DNA from: Tanytarsus gracilentus
Lineage: Eukaryota > Arthropoda > Insecta > Diptera > Chironomidae
Length of the DNA: 64,000 bases
Reading direction: 5' to 3'
NCBI GenBank assembly: GCA_038502055.1
Contig: JAXRKN010000045.1
Coordinates: 5,168,501-5,232,500 of the forward strand
Of this stretch, positions 45,813-59,100 are shown piece by piece. Within the stretch, counting starts at the first letter, position 1. Each line of letters opens with the position of its first letter. The notes under the pieces were generated by a model. The model made no database searches, was not told where the DNA came from, and saw only the letters and a program-made list of their open reading frames with translations. A program made the translations under genes and the position numbers.

Positions 45813-48800
45813 ATTAAATTGTCAAATAATTTTCCAACGAATTAATCAACAATATTCACATGTGCAAACTCAATTATTTAGTCCGCAATATAACGAGTTA
45901 ATAATTTGCTGCAATTGTGTCATTAATTATCATCGCCACATTACGAAATTGCATCCACTTCGGCTCAGCTCATCAGTCACACAGGTACTCAAGGGAATCA
46001 TGTCATATTTCAAATGTGAAATAAAAAATTGAATGTAATTAACAGAAAACAAATAAATTTAATGAACGCTCGAGCATTAGCATGAGAATTGTTAATTGAA
46101 AGGAATCGTGCCCCGGACATAAATGTTGTCAATGTTGCGGTGAAATCATCACACAAAAATTAAACGATACGAGTGTTGTGTTGCATGTGTGGCTTTGAGC
46201 CTGAAGGGAAGCCCTAGTGGAACGTAAAGTTGAATTTATATCAGAGTTTAAGTAAATATTTAATTTGATCAAATTTAACGGATTAATTTTAAACTTGAAT
46301 AATTTTAAAAAATATAAAATTCCTGCCGAAAGGGAATTCTGCCATAAAATTCAAAAATTGAAAATTTTTTCTTTCTATTTTAGCATCATCAAATCGTCAC
46401 ACACATACACGAAATATTTTCAGAACGTAAATTTTCACCGTGGATTTTAGATTGATAATGTCATTAGCATAACAAATTGTTGGGATGTTTCGCTGTCGCT
46501 TCCTGTTATTATTAGAGTAAATTGTTGTGCTGTATATGGAATGCGATGCGCGTTTCTGTAAACATCTGCGTTTATGCGTGATTAATGTTTTGCCATGAAC
46601 TCCAATTATTTTTACTCTCGATCTACTTTCAAGGAATTAAATTTTTGCACCGACGAATTGAAGCAAAATTGAGCAAAAAAAATCTTCGTAATCTTTTTTT
46701 GTGTTTGCTTAATTTAATTTCACCCTCAAAGAACCTTTTCTGTAAATCTTTGCCAATTTGCGAGCCCTTAAAAGTTCAAAACCGCTTTTATTGGCTCACA
46801 AAAGCTTCCCTTTAAATCTCATCAAATTCCCTCACTCGTTCTAGTATTTTTTGCCCTAATCTCATTTTTAACTTTGATTTGCTTTGTGGTCAAAAATAAC
46901 TGGCCGTGTTAAGTCCGCACTTCATCTCCATTCTATTTTATTTTATGTGCTGGTACAAACTATTTGGATTTAAAGCTTTTTGGGTTTTTTGAGGGACGAA
47001 TGTCGATGATGTAAATTTTTAATACTTTCAAATTTTTTAACGTATTTTATTTATATAAATATTTTTCACAAAAAATTAATTTAATTATTATTTTTGTGCC
47101 CAACACTCAAATTCTGCTCCCTCAATATCAAAGACTGAAAATGTGAGTGAACTGAAAAGGGATGAAAAGCCTTTCATTTCATACATCAGCACACATTATT
47201 ACTTTCCTTCCTATCTGCCATACAAACTCGACCATATAAATATACGAAAGTAACTGGAGATATGCAAACATAAAAAATCTTACGACATTCTTTTTGAGGT
47301 TCTCGTGGTCTTTTTGAGTTGTAATTTTACAATGCTTAAAAAATCCATGTATAGACACTAAATAAATATTTCTGTTTAAATTTCTCTTAATTTTTTGTTA
47401 ATTATATCAAATTTTTCAATTGAATTTAAAATCGACTTGAAAATATTTTTATGTGTCCATTTGTGTAAAAATTATAATAAAAAAATCCTCAAGATGACAC
47501 AAAGTGGAGGGACGAAAAAATTATTTAATGGTGCAGCAGTTGAAAATGGTTGCGAGGTGTTATTGTGACCTAACAATTGTTACTGCATTGGATAATGCTC
47601 ACGAATAATTTAATGTTAGCCATTTATGGACCATTAAGTTTTTATTTCTTTCTCCTTTTGTGCGGTGCCACAACTAAGTTTCTATTGTGTGAGAGAGTCG
47701 ACATTTGTTCTTTCTTTCTCATGAATTAAATATGCGATAAATGGTCAAGATTTATTTTTAGAGATTTTTATATTTAAAGAACTTCTTTAAAATTTAACGA
47801 AATTTCACAGAACTTTTTCTCAATATCACAAAAAATTCTCAAAGCTTTTTTATCCTCGCACGATTGTTCATAAAGCATCTTGACTCTCAAGCCAGAGAGC
47901 GCACAAATTCACTGGTTGTGATTTATGAGCGAGGATTTGTTTGCCAAAAAAGTAGCAAGAGGCCAAACTTAATTGCACTGGAAATGCAGTCGTTCGAACA
48001 AAAGCATATAAATTCGCTTCTAAAAGCAACAAAAAAAACATCGCAGTCAAAAGTCTCTCTTTGCTGCTCTCTGGCTAAGAGGAGAGAAAAATTGCTAATT
48101 GGCAGCAATTTTCACTGCAAATGTCCATAAATCTGGCATAATTAGATTAAATAAAAAAAATAAAAGAGGATTTTTTTAAAAAGTGCACAATTTATGAGCG
48201 AACTCGATATTTGCCAGTATTTAAGGGGTGACAAAAAAGCTTTTTAGCGTCGACTAATTATTTTTACACAAGCTTGTGCAGTTGAAATTTACTCTGGCGT
48301 CACTTAGAGAGGAAAAGTTTTTTAAACTAGCGCTTCATTAGGTAACAAATTACTGGAGAAGAAAGTCCGGAATTTTGTCATTAAATTACACTGATTTTTT
48401 TAATGCAGTGAAGAATTGTTCAAGGCATAAAAAACAAACACACTAAGTACTTAAAAGTTTAAATTATAAATTTTATTTATCAATTTATTTATTTTTCAAT
48501 ATTTTATTAAAAAAAATAAATAATCCAAGAAAATTTAAAATTTCTTTAAAAAAAATTAAAATTCAGTTAAAAAATTCCTGTATTCTAAAATTCCTCAGAA
48601 TTTTCCATAAAAGAAGAGCATTTCGATACGTTCCACTTTCAATCTCCATCAACAATATCGTCAATCTTCAATGGGAGCAAATAAAAAATATTTATTTTGT
48701 GCACATCGCGAGTGAAAATAGCGCAAGAAGTTTCTTATTTGCACTTGACAGCAAAATACGCTTTTTTCATCACTCAACTTCAGGTGCGCATTTTTAGCCG

Positions 48801-51800
48801 CAAAACTTCAATCAATCACACGACAAATAATGTTCACATGCCGTTACTTTGTTACTGCAAGTGAGAGTTGTTGAAAATTTATTCAGACTAGTTTTAATAA
48901 ATGTTTAAGAACCATTGCATGTCCGAACATTCTCCAAAACTTTACCACCATTATTTGCATCACTTTCATGTACTTTATGGCCCATCCACACCGTTTCGTT
49001 GCCATAATATTCATAATTTACATCAAATAAAATGTCCCACAATTATAATTCCGTGCATCATTATTTGCCTGTTGTGCGTCACGATCAACAAAGAGAAGCA
49101 CCTAAATTTTATGTGTATATGAATTTTATGATTCAATGGACACACGAAACGATGTGCTTTCGCAAATATGCCGAAAAAACGCAGAGAATTTTAATATTAT
49201 GGAGGAGTAATTTCAGGCAAATGGTTGCTCTTGGCTACAATTTTGTCTCTTCCTTTATGGTTAAATCGAGCTCACAATGTCAAGGCTGTTTTGTGTTTTT
49301 ATTTATAGATTGTGAATGACAATAAAAGACGTTGTGGATGACGCGAGATTAGAATAAAGAATTGATGAGATTTTCCAGCTATGGACAGTGACAAAAAACT
49401 CCGTTAAAATTTTAAATATTTTCTCTGTAAAATTTTTAAACCATTTTTCTGTGTCTATACGTGGAAAATTTCTAGCTTACAAGAAAAATTTACTCCGCTT
49501 TTCAAGTAATTTTTTATCTCGAAAATTCCGTTAAAAAATTCTTGCAGTTATTTTAAAAGTGCAATAAAAATAAATTTCACCTTTAACATCCTCAGATAAT
49601 CACTAATTACGCCTTTAAAGAACTTTTACTACTTTCATATTTCACAAGTTTTACATTCTACCTCAATCAGCTGTGTTCATATCATTCATCTGTGCCACAT
49701 AAAATAAAACCTAGAACATGTGCGGGAATTTTTTGCAATATTTTTTTCTTGTTGATTTTTCCTCTCAATTACGAGCGAGAGCGCGCGACGATGCGCAGTG
49801 TTCAATTGAGAACATTTGATTGATGAATCACGAAATGGCAATGCATGTAACCGTAATCTCTTTCCATTTTTTTCTCTCTCGTTTGGAGCGAGTATTTAAT
49901 GGTCAAATGATACATTTTCATTCGATTTTAATTGCAGTCACATTTATCTCTTGCACTTCGCTATGAGTTTGAACCCTATGTTCATTTATCATCTGTCAAA
50001 TGATGCAGAAGCAGTTAAGCTTCATAAAAGAGAGAAGAGACAAACTTCGACGATGTTTTAATCTTCTTGTAAGCTTTTGGTTGTTTGAATTTAGTTTCCA
50101 TAAATTTAAGATTTTTTTTGCAAAAATTGAATAAAAATTCTACCGGTAGCTACCTGTCAAAAAATTTAAAAAATTCTATTTTCATCAATAATTTAATTAG
50201 AACATTTTCTTATAAGACAACACAGAAAAATTTAATTAATTACTCTATCTTATAAAATTCTCAAGTTTCATCTCTCAATTTATCATTTTAAAATCCAGAA
50301 GCAACAAATCTTTCTTAGCTTAACGATCTGAGACACACATTCGATATTATAATCCAATTAATTAAACTAGAAAATTATCTAAACGGTTAAGCATGGGCGA
50401 AAAATGTTGATACGAATTACTGCGGACATTCATTAAATGCCCACCGCGACTCATGCTGTTAAGCGAGGAAAAATCACGCAAACGGAGAGAAGAAAGAGTT
50501 CTTGCAGATATCGTAGAGAACTTGCGCTACTCATCTCGGCTTTCACAGCAAATACAATTTGTTAATGTGCAAAGCTGCTGTGGCTGGAAGATAAGCAACT
50601 AATAAATTCATTAGCATTAATTTATTCTGACATTACAAATGTCTTATTGCATGTTGGTTCTGTCTGTTGCCATTAAAGAGCATAGAAAAAATGATAGAGA
50701 CGTGAATATATGGAAATTTGAAATATCTACGACATATGAAGACACTTTCAATGACTTGTTTGAGCTCTAAACACGCGAAGATATTTGCGGTGTTATTGAT
50801 GCGGAAAACAAATTGATTGGAATTTAAATTTTTAATTATTTTATCTGCAAATTGCGTGATGAAATGGAATTTGAGGGAAGAAAAGAAAGTTTTGAATTAT
50901 TTGCGGTTTGTTAAATTATGGAATTTCTTGTTAACATCGTGTGAGGAAAGGTTGTTAGAATTTTTTCTGTGTTAATGAATAAGAAATATTTTTGATTTAA
51001 CAATTAAGAAATTTTGTTTCAAAATCAAAATCTCGATGAATTTTGTTCGGTTTCATATAATATTTCAAACTTTATCTCTTTGCGTTCCGTTTTTTTAAAA
51101 CCAGCATTTAAAATTTTTAGGTTAAGTCAAACTTTCAAGTATTTACTTTACAAAACCTTAAGAGGGAAAAACTTCTTCACTCAAAACTTTAAATTCAAAT
51201 CCTTGCGCTTTTTGCTAAATCCCAAAGCACTTGACAATAATTACACAGACAAACTTAATGTACACACAATATGACGACAAAATAAATTTTTAAATCGTCA
51301 GAAAGCTCCCGTCGAAATAATCATGTGCTAATCCTCGAGACAGTCGTAATTGCATAACATTCCATTAAAAGAGCGACTTTTAAATGCAGCTTTGTGATAC
51401 AATTTTCTCTTTCATTCTCCTTAGTGGGTCTCGGTTGTATAGTTTTTAGTTTACAACATTAATTGCACATGCTCTCTCTTCATAGCAGCCAAATGAAACG
51501 ATTATATGTGTATCATGAGGTAAATTCCATGGTGCATAGCAATAAAAAAAGAGCAGCAAGGAAAAAGAGCAACGGTAAAAAGACTAAATGAGGAGATTCA
51601 CAATTCTACTTATGTGTGCGATAAAAAATCGATATATGTTCTGTGGGTGATTAAAGCGCATTTTTGAATTTTTTAAATTTAGATTTTTAAACCCTTTTAA
51701 TTAACTTTTTTGATCATGATATTATAAATTAACTTTTAAGTTTATAAATAAAATTTCAAAATTGCTGGAAATTAAACTTTAAAAGAATTAAAATAAAAAA

Positions 51801-54800
51801 TTTGAAAAATTCATAAATAAATTTTTCATTTAACTCATTCTCAAATATTTTGCTAAAGAAGTTAAATTCTCAGCATCGTCAACATAGTTGCTGCACTGCA
51901 CGATTTCAACAATTTTTCTGCAACGAAAAGAATCATTAAAGAAGAATTTACTCGTGTTCTTACTGTACAGCTCAATGTCATGATTTAGAAATTTTTCTCT
52001 CTCTCTCACCATTGACCCACAACTGTAATAGTTCCTGAAAAAAATGCTTCAAATACGTGTCGATGTAAAGTTTTATTGAAAATTATTAACTGCAACATGA
52101 ATCGAGTCGAATGGGAGGAGAAAATGAGATGTAAATGCGATGATAAATTAATTTCACCATTCAGCAGTGTGTTAGACACACAATAAAAAAAGCGAAGAAA
52201 GCTTCTTCGTAAAAGATAAATGAGTCACTTTAGTGCAACTAACCTAGAATCTACTCGATCGCCTCGCAGCAAGTAATAATCATCTTCTGCCCTGACTGCT
52301 GTTTACAAAAGCAACTCTCGCTGTTATTCGCATGATAGATAAAGAAGTGATTGGGGAGGAGTGGAGTGAAGAAAAAAGAGATGCGAAATGATTACACATG
52401 CTGTCGAGATGAAAGAACAAATCAGTAAATAAAAGAATTCTTTCGATGTGAATAATAAAAAAATGCAATTAAGGACTTGATTGTTGATTGTGAAAGGATA
52501 AAGGAAATTAGTTTGTAAATCGATTTGCAACGGGAATTTTAACGGTTTTATTTTGAATTATTTTGATTAAAACTATTTGTTTATCTTTTTCATTATTGTA
52601 GTTTTAAATTAAACTGCAATAATAACAAAACCGTTTTAAAATATAAAATTACTCAATTATTAAAAATTTAACGGTTCTTAATATTTTAAAAGCTCTAATT
52701 TCCAATTTAACACCTTCTCTCGAAAAAATATCATTTTCATTCTGCATATCGAAAACTTGTTAATGTTTGCTTATAAATAACCACCTATATCTTCTCTGTG
52801 TGCCGTACCATACCACGGCTTAACTACGCATTTGACACAAATATCTTAGAATGAGTAAAAATGATAATTATCTAGTTCTTTCGCACTTTCGCATTTGAGC
52901 GAAAGCTAGTTTACATTCCAGTCCTTGGCACTGATCACTCCTTGTCAATCGCCGTAATGGCTTTTTTCTTCTTCTCTTTACTACTTCTGATTTCTCGCTC
53001 CACAACAGTCACAGTTATTTTTTATTTTTATTTCATTACGACCGTAAGGATTATTGACATTGCCAATGCTATTTTATGAACATGTGCGAGCATTTAAAAT
53101 TTAAAATTTTTGAATTTTTGAAATGTCAAAAAAATTGACGTTGCTATAGCTAAAATAATTTTTTTAATTAATTTGAATACCCGCACGTGGATTAATGTGT
53201 GTACATTAAACAAACAGTAAAGACATTCGATGTTAATCTGCTATGACAAGATGGACTTTCATCTGACTGCATTAAGGCGCGCGTTATGCATATGTCTTAT
53301 TTCAAATCTCATTAAAATCATTCGCTTATCGAGATCAATTATGTTACCGGAAGACGACATAGTGACTGTCGAGAAGTTAAGCATTTCGATTTGGAATTGT
53401 TGCAGTTATACGTTTTGCTAGTGGATAATGGCATTCGAATTGAATCGAGAATTTCTCTAACAATATTTTTGTGTCAATAGAAGCAGAGAATGAGGAAACG
53501 TTGAAAATAATTTTAATCGTAGAAATTAAGTATTTACCTTTTTTTCTGAAATTATTGAAGTTATGACTAAATTTCGAAACTGTTATAATTTTTAAATAAT
53601 TTCCCCAATAAACTGTCCTCGTCTCATTCTATTTTTAGTACCTTTCTAACTTCTCTCGCTCTCTTTGCTTCATTCGTCTTTTGAAAATTATAAGGCAACA
53701 ATGATTGCAGACGATAACAACTCTACACCGGATAGTTTATTAAATTACGATAGTTATTTTCAACAAGTCATTATTGTGCACTTTAATCACGCATTCTTTG
53801 CTGTATCAATGACAGTTATTAACATTTAGCAAAACACTTTTTCTCATTCCTCTTCTAAATTGATTTTCTTGCGAGCAATTTTATCAGTTTCAATTTTCAA
53901 TCTGTTGACGATAGCAAATAGAATCAATTGAGTGAACGCTCAAGCATCTAAATCAACTAATGGCATTAATGTGGATTGAACACACATTTCTCAGTGGAGA
54001 TTCAGCCAAAAAATCAACACGCTGATGAATTTAATGTTAGCGTGCAAGGGAAGGACATTTTTTATTTAAAACTTCCGGCACTTTTTGATATTAAATTTTT
54101 TAAAATTATATTGACGAATTTCTTTGAAAATAACATACTTCCACTTGGTTCCACCTACGTCAGGCACCATAGGCAGCAATTTCCTAATTGAAAGTCACAT
54201 AATTAAATATTGATTTTGCAACGATGCACATATTCCGCTTTTGTCCTTTTCACTTGTCCGCCTCATGATGGCGCGGGACAAAAATTTTTGTGAAATGTTT
54301 TGAAGTCAATTTAATGTTCGGCGAGTGAGAGAATGAAGCTTTTCCCATTATGCAATCACAATCGTTCGGCCGCTGTTTAATGAATTTTTGCTACCTCGAA
54401 AGTCCACTCAATCTGTCACTGGCAATATACAAAGCAATGAGTAAGTGGATATTTGGACTTACAAGGGATGAAAACTTTGGAAATTAAAATTTAAAATAAT
54501 TTTTTATTAACTTCTTGCAAATTTAATATTTTTTAAGTTTTTTAAATTCAACCCTTTACTGAAATCTTTTCATCAGTTCGGTAAATAAGCTTAAAAGCGA
54601 GATCTGAAAGTTGCGTCATAGGGGATGATGACAAATAAGCCAAAGTGTGCTCTTTTCCATTCAAAAAACTGCATACAAAGGTATTTGACTGAAATCCTCC
54701 ACAGAGAGCTGCAAAAAGCTCTGACTATGAGAAATATATGAAGAATTTGTAGATGAGATCAAAAGAGATATAAAATTCAAATTCTTTGAACGATGTAAGC

Positions 54801-56019
54801 TGATTTCTCATAATGCAGACAATGTTCATTATTTGACTTTTTATTTTCTCAAAATCTTCAATTCAGTCTTGTGAAGGAATAAAGCATGTAGATTCAATAG
54901 AGAAATTTTTTCTTCTTGGACGTTTGTTCGAAATTTTCTTAAAATTTTTTATAAGATTAAATTGACATTAATAATTTTATAAAGTCAAATTTCATATTTT
55001 GAAATATCTAGAAAAAAAAACTTAAAGCTCCTAAAAGCTTAAAAAAGCTCAATATATTTTTTAGAATTTAATTAAATCACAAAATTTTGCATGTTAACTC
55101 CAAACTTTAATCTCATGAATTTAAAATTAGAATTCCAAGAAACTTTCAATCAATTTTCATTCTCTCGACCTACATATCAATCAAAATTTTTGCAACAAAA
55201 AAATTTGAAAAAAAAATTATTAACGAGATTCCCGATTGAGGCATGACAAATATGCGCATAAATGCACACACAAGCACAAAATTTAATTATAATTATCTCT
55301 TTCGCTTGTCATTTGTCATCGAGTCTTCAAATAATTGCAACTCTCGAAAAAAGTTGATTGGAAATTTAATTTTTCCTCAAATCGATAGAATTTTGCATGC
55401 GATGAAAAGTTTTGCAATTTTCAATGACATGTGACTTTTGTGGTTTAGTTTAATTAAATTTTTATCGGTTGATTTTAACATTTTTTAAATATATCTTAAG
55501 TGACATAAAAGAAATTAAATTTTCTCATAATTAAAAATTAATTTCCTAAAAAAACTTTTTATAAAGCAATTAGGATGGCCATCACATGCCTTAACATAAT
55601 AATTGCATAAAATATGAGCTAAAGATTACACCCAAAAAACAACAACAACAATTTTTAGCTGTATAGAAATTTATGGAATTGAGAGAAACATTCTTACTTA
55701 TATGAGGCTAATCATTTCTGTATGGTGTTAGCAGCGCACACAACGAAAACTTTTCCCTCTCAACTCCCATAAAATTTTATTGCCTGGCTCTTTTAATGGG
55801 TGTTAAGAAACAGATTTACATAATTTTCAAGGCAAAACTTTTCCTCATCTCATTGCCACCTCCAACACGCAGACACTCACCATTCTCCAATTGCCATCAT
55901 CATCCTTTATTGCCATAAATTTTACTCGAAATTGTCAGAAAATTATCCTCAGCAATTTAGCAAAGAAGAAAATGGTGATTATAGAGATTTTAATTTAATT
56001 TTTTTTCTCTTGTTCACAG
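45813..56019. other. Long non-coding stretch, possibly first intron of the mucin gene
   Basis: About 10.2 kb, AT-rich, no supported exon. Short open frames (for example near 47864, 48901, 51014, 53976) have no recognisable domains. It ends at the polypyrimidine tract and CACAG (to 56019) that precedes the ATG exon of the mucin gene. Confidence 0.5.
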
Positions 56020-56164
56020 GAAAATTTTCAACCGAAAAGTGATTGCTAAAAAATCCATTTAAAGTCGAGACCCTTCTCAATTAATTATCGCAGTGTTAAT
56101 TTTTTATTCTCTGAATAGAAAGAGTGACGTCAAGAGAGTGACAGTTCATACTGACACACACATA

Positions 56165-59100
56165 ATGGCGCCTAACAACTCCAGGTGCACATTAATCCTC
56201 ACGCTGCTGTTTGCGACATCAATAAGCACACTCATAAAAGGTAAGTTAGAACATTATGTTTAGCACTAAGTCCATGAGAATTATGTTAGATAAAGGAATG
56301 GACACTCACTAGTTATTGAGGGTTGTAAATTTAATTCAAGTCCATTCCTTGATAAATGACACATTTATCTCATACATGAATCTCTTATCATTTACTTTTA
56401 ATCTCCTTCACGACAAAAAAAATTTCCTGTAAATGTAAATCTGGATAAAATCACATAAAAATATTTTTTCTGTGTATATTATAGCTCCGCTATATATTAA
56501 TTTTGGATTTTTCCAAAACCTGTTTTCGGCCCCTAGTGCCAAGACATTACATTGTGCAATACCAAAACATATACTCAAATGATAGGCCTAGTCAAACCCT
56601 ACAAACTGGCGAAAACAGATTTGAAATCGGTTGCTCCTATGAGGAGTTAGAGCCATTTAAGTCATCTTACTTTCTTACTTTCTTACTTTCTTACTTTCTT
56701 ACTTTCTTACTTTCTTACTTTCTTACGATCTTAGTGAACGCCATATCTGAAGAACGGCTGGTCGGATTTGATTCGGGTTTGTGGCTAAAGATCGGGTTTT
56801 GGTTCTAGTTGTGCAAGAAGTATTTTGTTTAGAGGTACGACCCTCCAAGGACCGTCCCTGAGTGCAAAAATGTCCTTTTTCATACAAATTTTCTCTTATA
56901 TGGCTTCATGCACCTCGTTGAACTCGTAATTGCATCAGGAATCGATTGGCATTAACGATTTTTGAAGAATGTCCATCATGGCCGACCAGAAATGCCACTA
57001 ATGTCCATTTTTCAGTACTATGGCTTCATGTATGTCGTTGAACTCGTCATTGCATCAGGAATCGATTGAAATTGACGATTTTAGAGGAATGTCCATCATG
57101 GACGGCCAGGAGTGCCACTAATGTCCATTTTTCAGAACTATACCTTCATGGGTATCGTTGAACTCGTTATTGCATCAGAAATCGATTGAAATTAACGATT
57201 TTTGAAGAATCTCCATCATGGCCGGCCAGGAGTGCCACTAATGTCCATTTTTTAGTCCTATGGCTTCATGTATGCCGTTGAACTCGTGATTGCATCGGGA
57301 ATCGAGTGACATTGAAGATTTTTGAGGAATGTCGATCATGGTCGGCCAGGAGTGCCACTAATGCCCATTGCAACGGAGTAGGGTACTAATCTATGCGGAG
57401 CTATTGGAAATGGCAACGCCGTTTGCAGACTCATCTTGTTTGCTTGTTATTATTTGTTCATACGTTATGAACATGAAAAACTTTTTTTTGTACATGCACA
57501 ATATGGGGAGAGTTTTATGATGATAAAGTTGTTCGCATTATTTAAGTTTATTTTTCATACAAATAAAGTTTTTTTTCGGAGAAAATATTTTTCTACTTTT
57601 CGATGAAGTTTTTGAGGATTTTGTTTAAGTTTAAGTCAGTTGGTAAAAATTCTGAAACTAAGCTTTCATTATTTGGTCTAAATTTGTAAAGAAAATTTTC
57701 TAATCAAGGAAACTCAGATTTATTTCACTCTAAAGCTGAAACGCCGAAATTTTATAAGCAAATCTTGACTATTTTATGCTGTGCAATTTTCTTTAAAGCT
57801 TTAAATAAAAAATTAACATAAAGTTTCTGAATTTAAAAGCAAAAGCTTCTATGAATAAACTCGCAACTTTTCCACTCGAGTTTTAAAAAACTGAAATGCA
57901 TTTCCTCAATTAACTTGAAATTTGAACTTTTTTAGCTTTCAATGGAAGAGAAAAGTTCTCGTGACTCACTCAAATGCACAAGAATTCAACTCGCAATGCC
58001 ATTTCTTCTATTCCACTTAACACTCCATAATTCATCATTCATGTATAATAATAAAAACTTTTAAAGTGTTTCTTCCAATTCATTCACCATTGAATGTATA
58101 TTTTCTGCCACACTTTGTGCGACTGAACAGAGTGAATGAAAAATACTCTAAAGTGGAGAAAGATTTATGGTTTTTTGTGTTCTTTCCGGGGCTTTCGGTA
58201 CATCTATATGCTTAAGGAAAAGATATAAATTTTGTTTCTGATGCACTTCATGAGCAATTTGCCACCGAAGAGATTTTCTTCCCTCCTTGTAGCCCACAAA
58301 ACAGAGAAGAATGGCAAAAGCCTCTCATTCATTTCGCATGTGGAGAAATTGTGGGTGTCTTTCGGCTTTATTGTCCTCAAACACAACAAATGAAAGTGGT
58401 TCTGTGGCTGATACAATTTTGAGAGTGAAATTTATTGGTACGAAGAATTATGTTTTTGGATTCTGAGGAATTTGTTACTTTTTTAGATTTCGAATTGCAT
58501 TTTATGATCGAGAAATTTAACAATTTCAAATATAGAAAATAAAAGTTTTTCAAAAGCAAAAGTTCAAAAAACTCTTTCGTTAAATTTTTTACAAGATTCC
58601 AGAATCACCAATAAAACCCGAAAGCTTTAAAAATCTCAGAATAATTTATTGCACCATAAGAAATTTTCTACACACATTGTAGAAGTTCTCTAAATTAATG
58701 AAGATATCAAACGAATGATAAAAACCCGACAACAGTAAGTTGCACAACTTTAAGCAGGAGAAAAAAATTTAAACAAGTAAAACGTGTAGCATCAATTTGC
58801 AATTTGTCGTCTATTGATTTTCTTCACTATCTTAAAACATGAAAAATGCAATCTAAAAGAACTTTAGATGTTGTGCAATATTTTTTTTATATCACATTGA
58901 TGCAGTTGGACCAAGAGCAAGAGACGCTTACATGCGACTGCATAAAAGCGAGAAATGTTGGTAGTTGAACAACTGGAAAATAGTTAAACTCATTCACGAT
59001 GATATCGTCGTTGTGAGGATGTTGTAGAATGTTTTCGAAACATGACAGAAGACAGAAATTGCATTTTGATTGGATGGACACTTTTTTTGTGGATTTTAAC

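Larger units (their letters stand above)
56481..57404. mobile_element. Non-autonomous DNA-transposon-like element carrying tandem repeats
   Basis: Left end ATAGCTCCGCTATATATTA (from 56481) and the complement of the right end ATAGCTCCGCATAGATTA (to 57404) form an imperfect inverted repeat. The core GCTCCGC arms are each flanked by TA, which fits a TA-duplicating Tc1/mariner-type insertion, but the exact boundary is not certain. Inside are an 8-bp microsatellite and four 120-bp repeats. Its composition is clearly less AT-rich than the surrounding intron. No transposase is encoded. Confidence 0.5.

Noticed and set aside
52530..52650. AACGGTTTTATT-type inverted sequences suggesting a small MITE
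   Set aside because: Arms are imperfect, mostly A/T, with a third partial copy nearby and no target duplication.
54461..54480. CAAGGGATGAAAACTTTGG resembling the end of the 45.7-kb MITE
   Set aside because: Too many mismatches and no partner end or duplication.
29560..56000. Numerous 60-100 codon open frames on both strands
   Set aside because: Phe/Ile/Lys-rich random-looking translations, no motifs, no paired splice sites; expected by chance over 26 kb.
56885..57368. Regularly spaced repeats considered as CRISPR-like
   Set aside because: Units are contiguous 120-bp tandem repeats without unique spacers, inside a eukaryotic intron.
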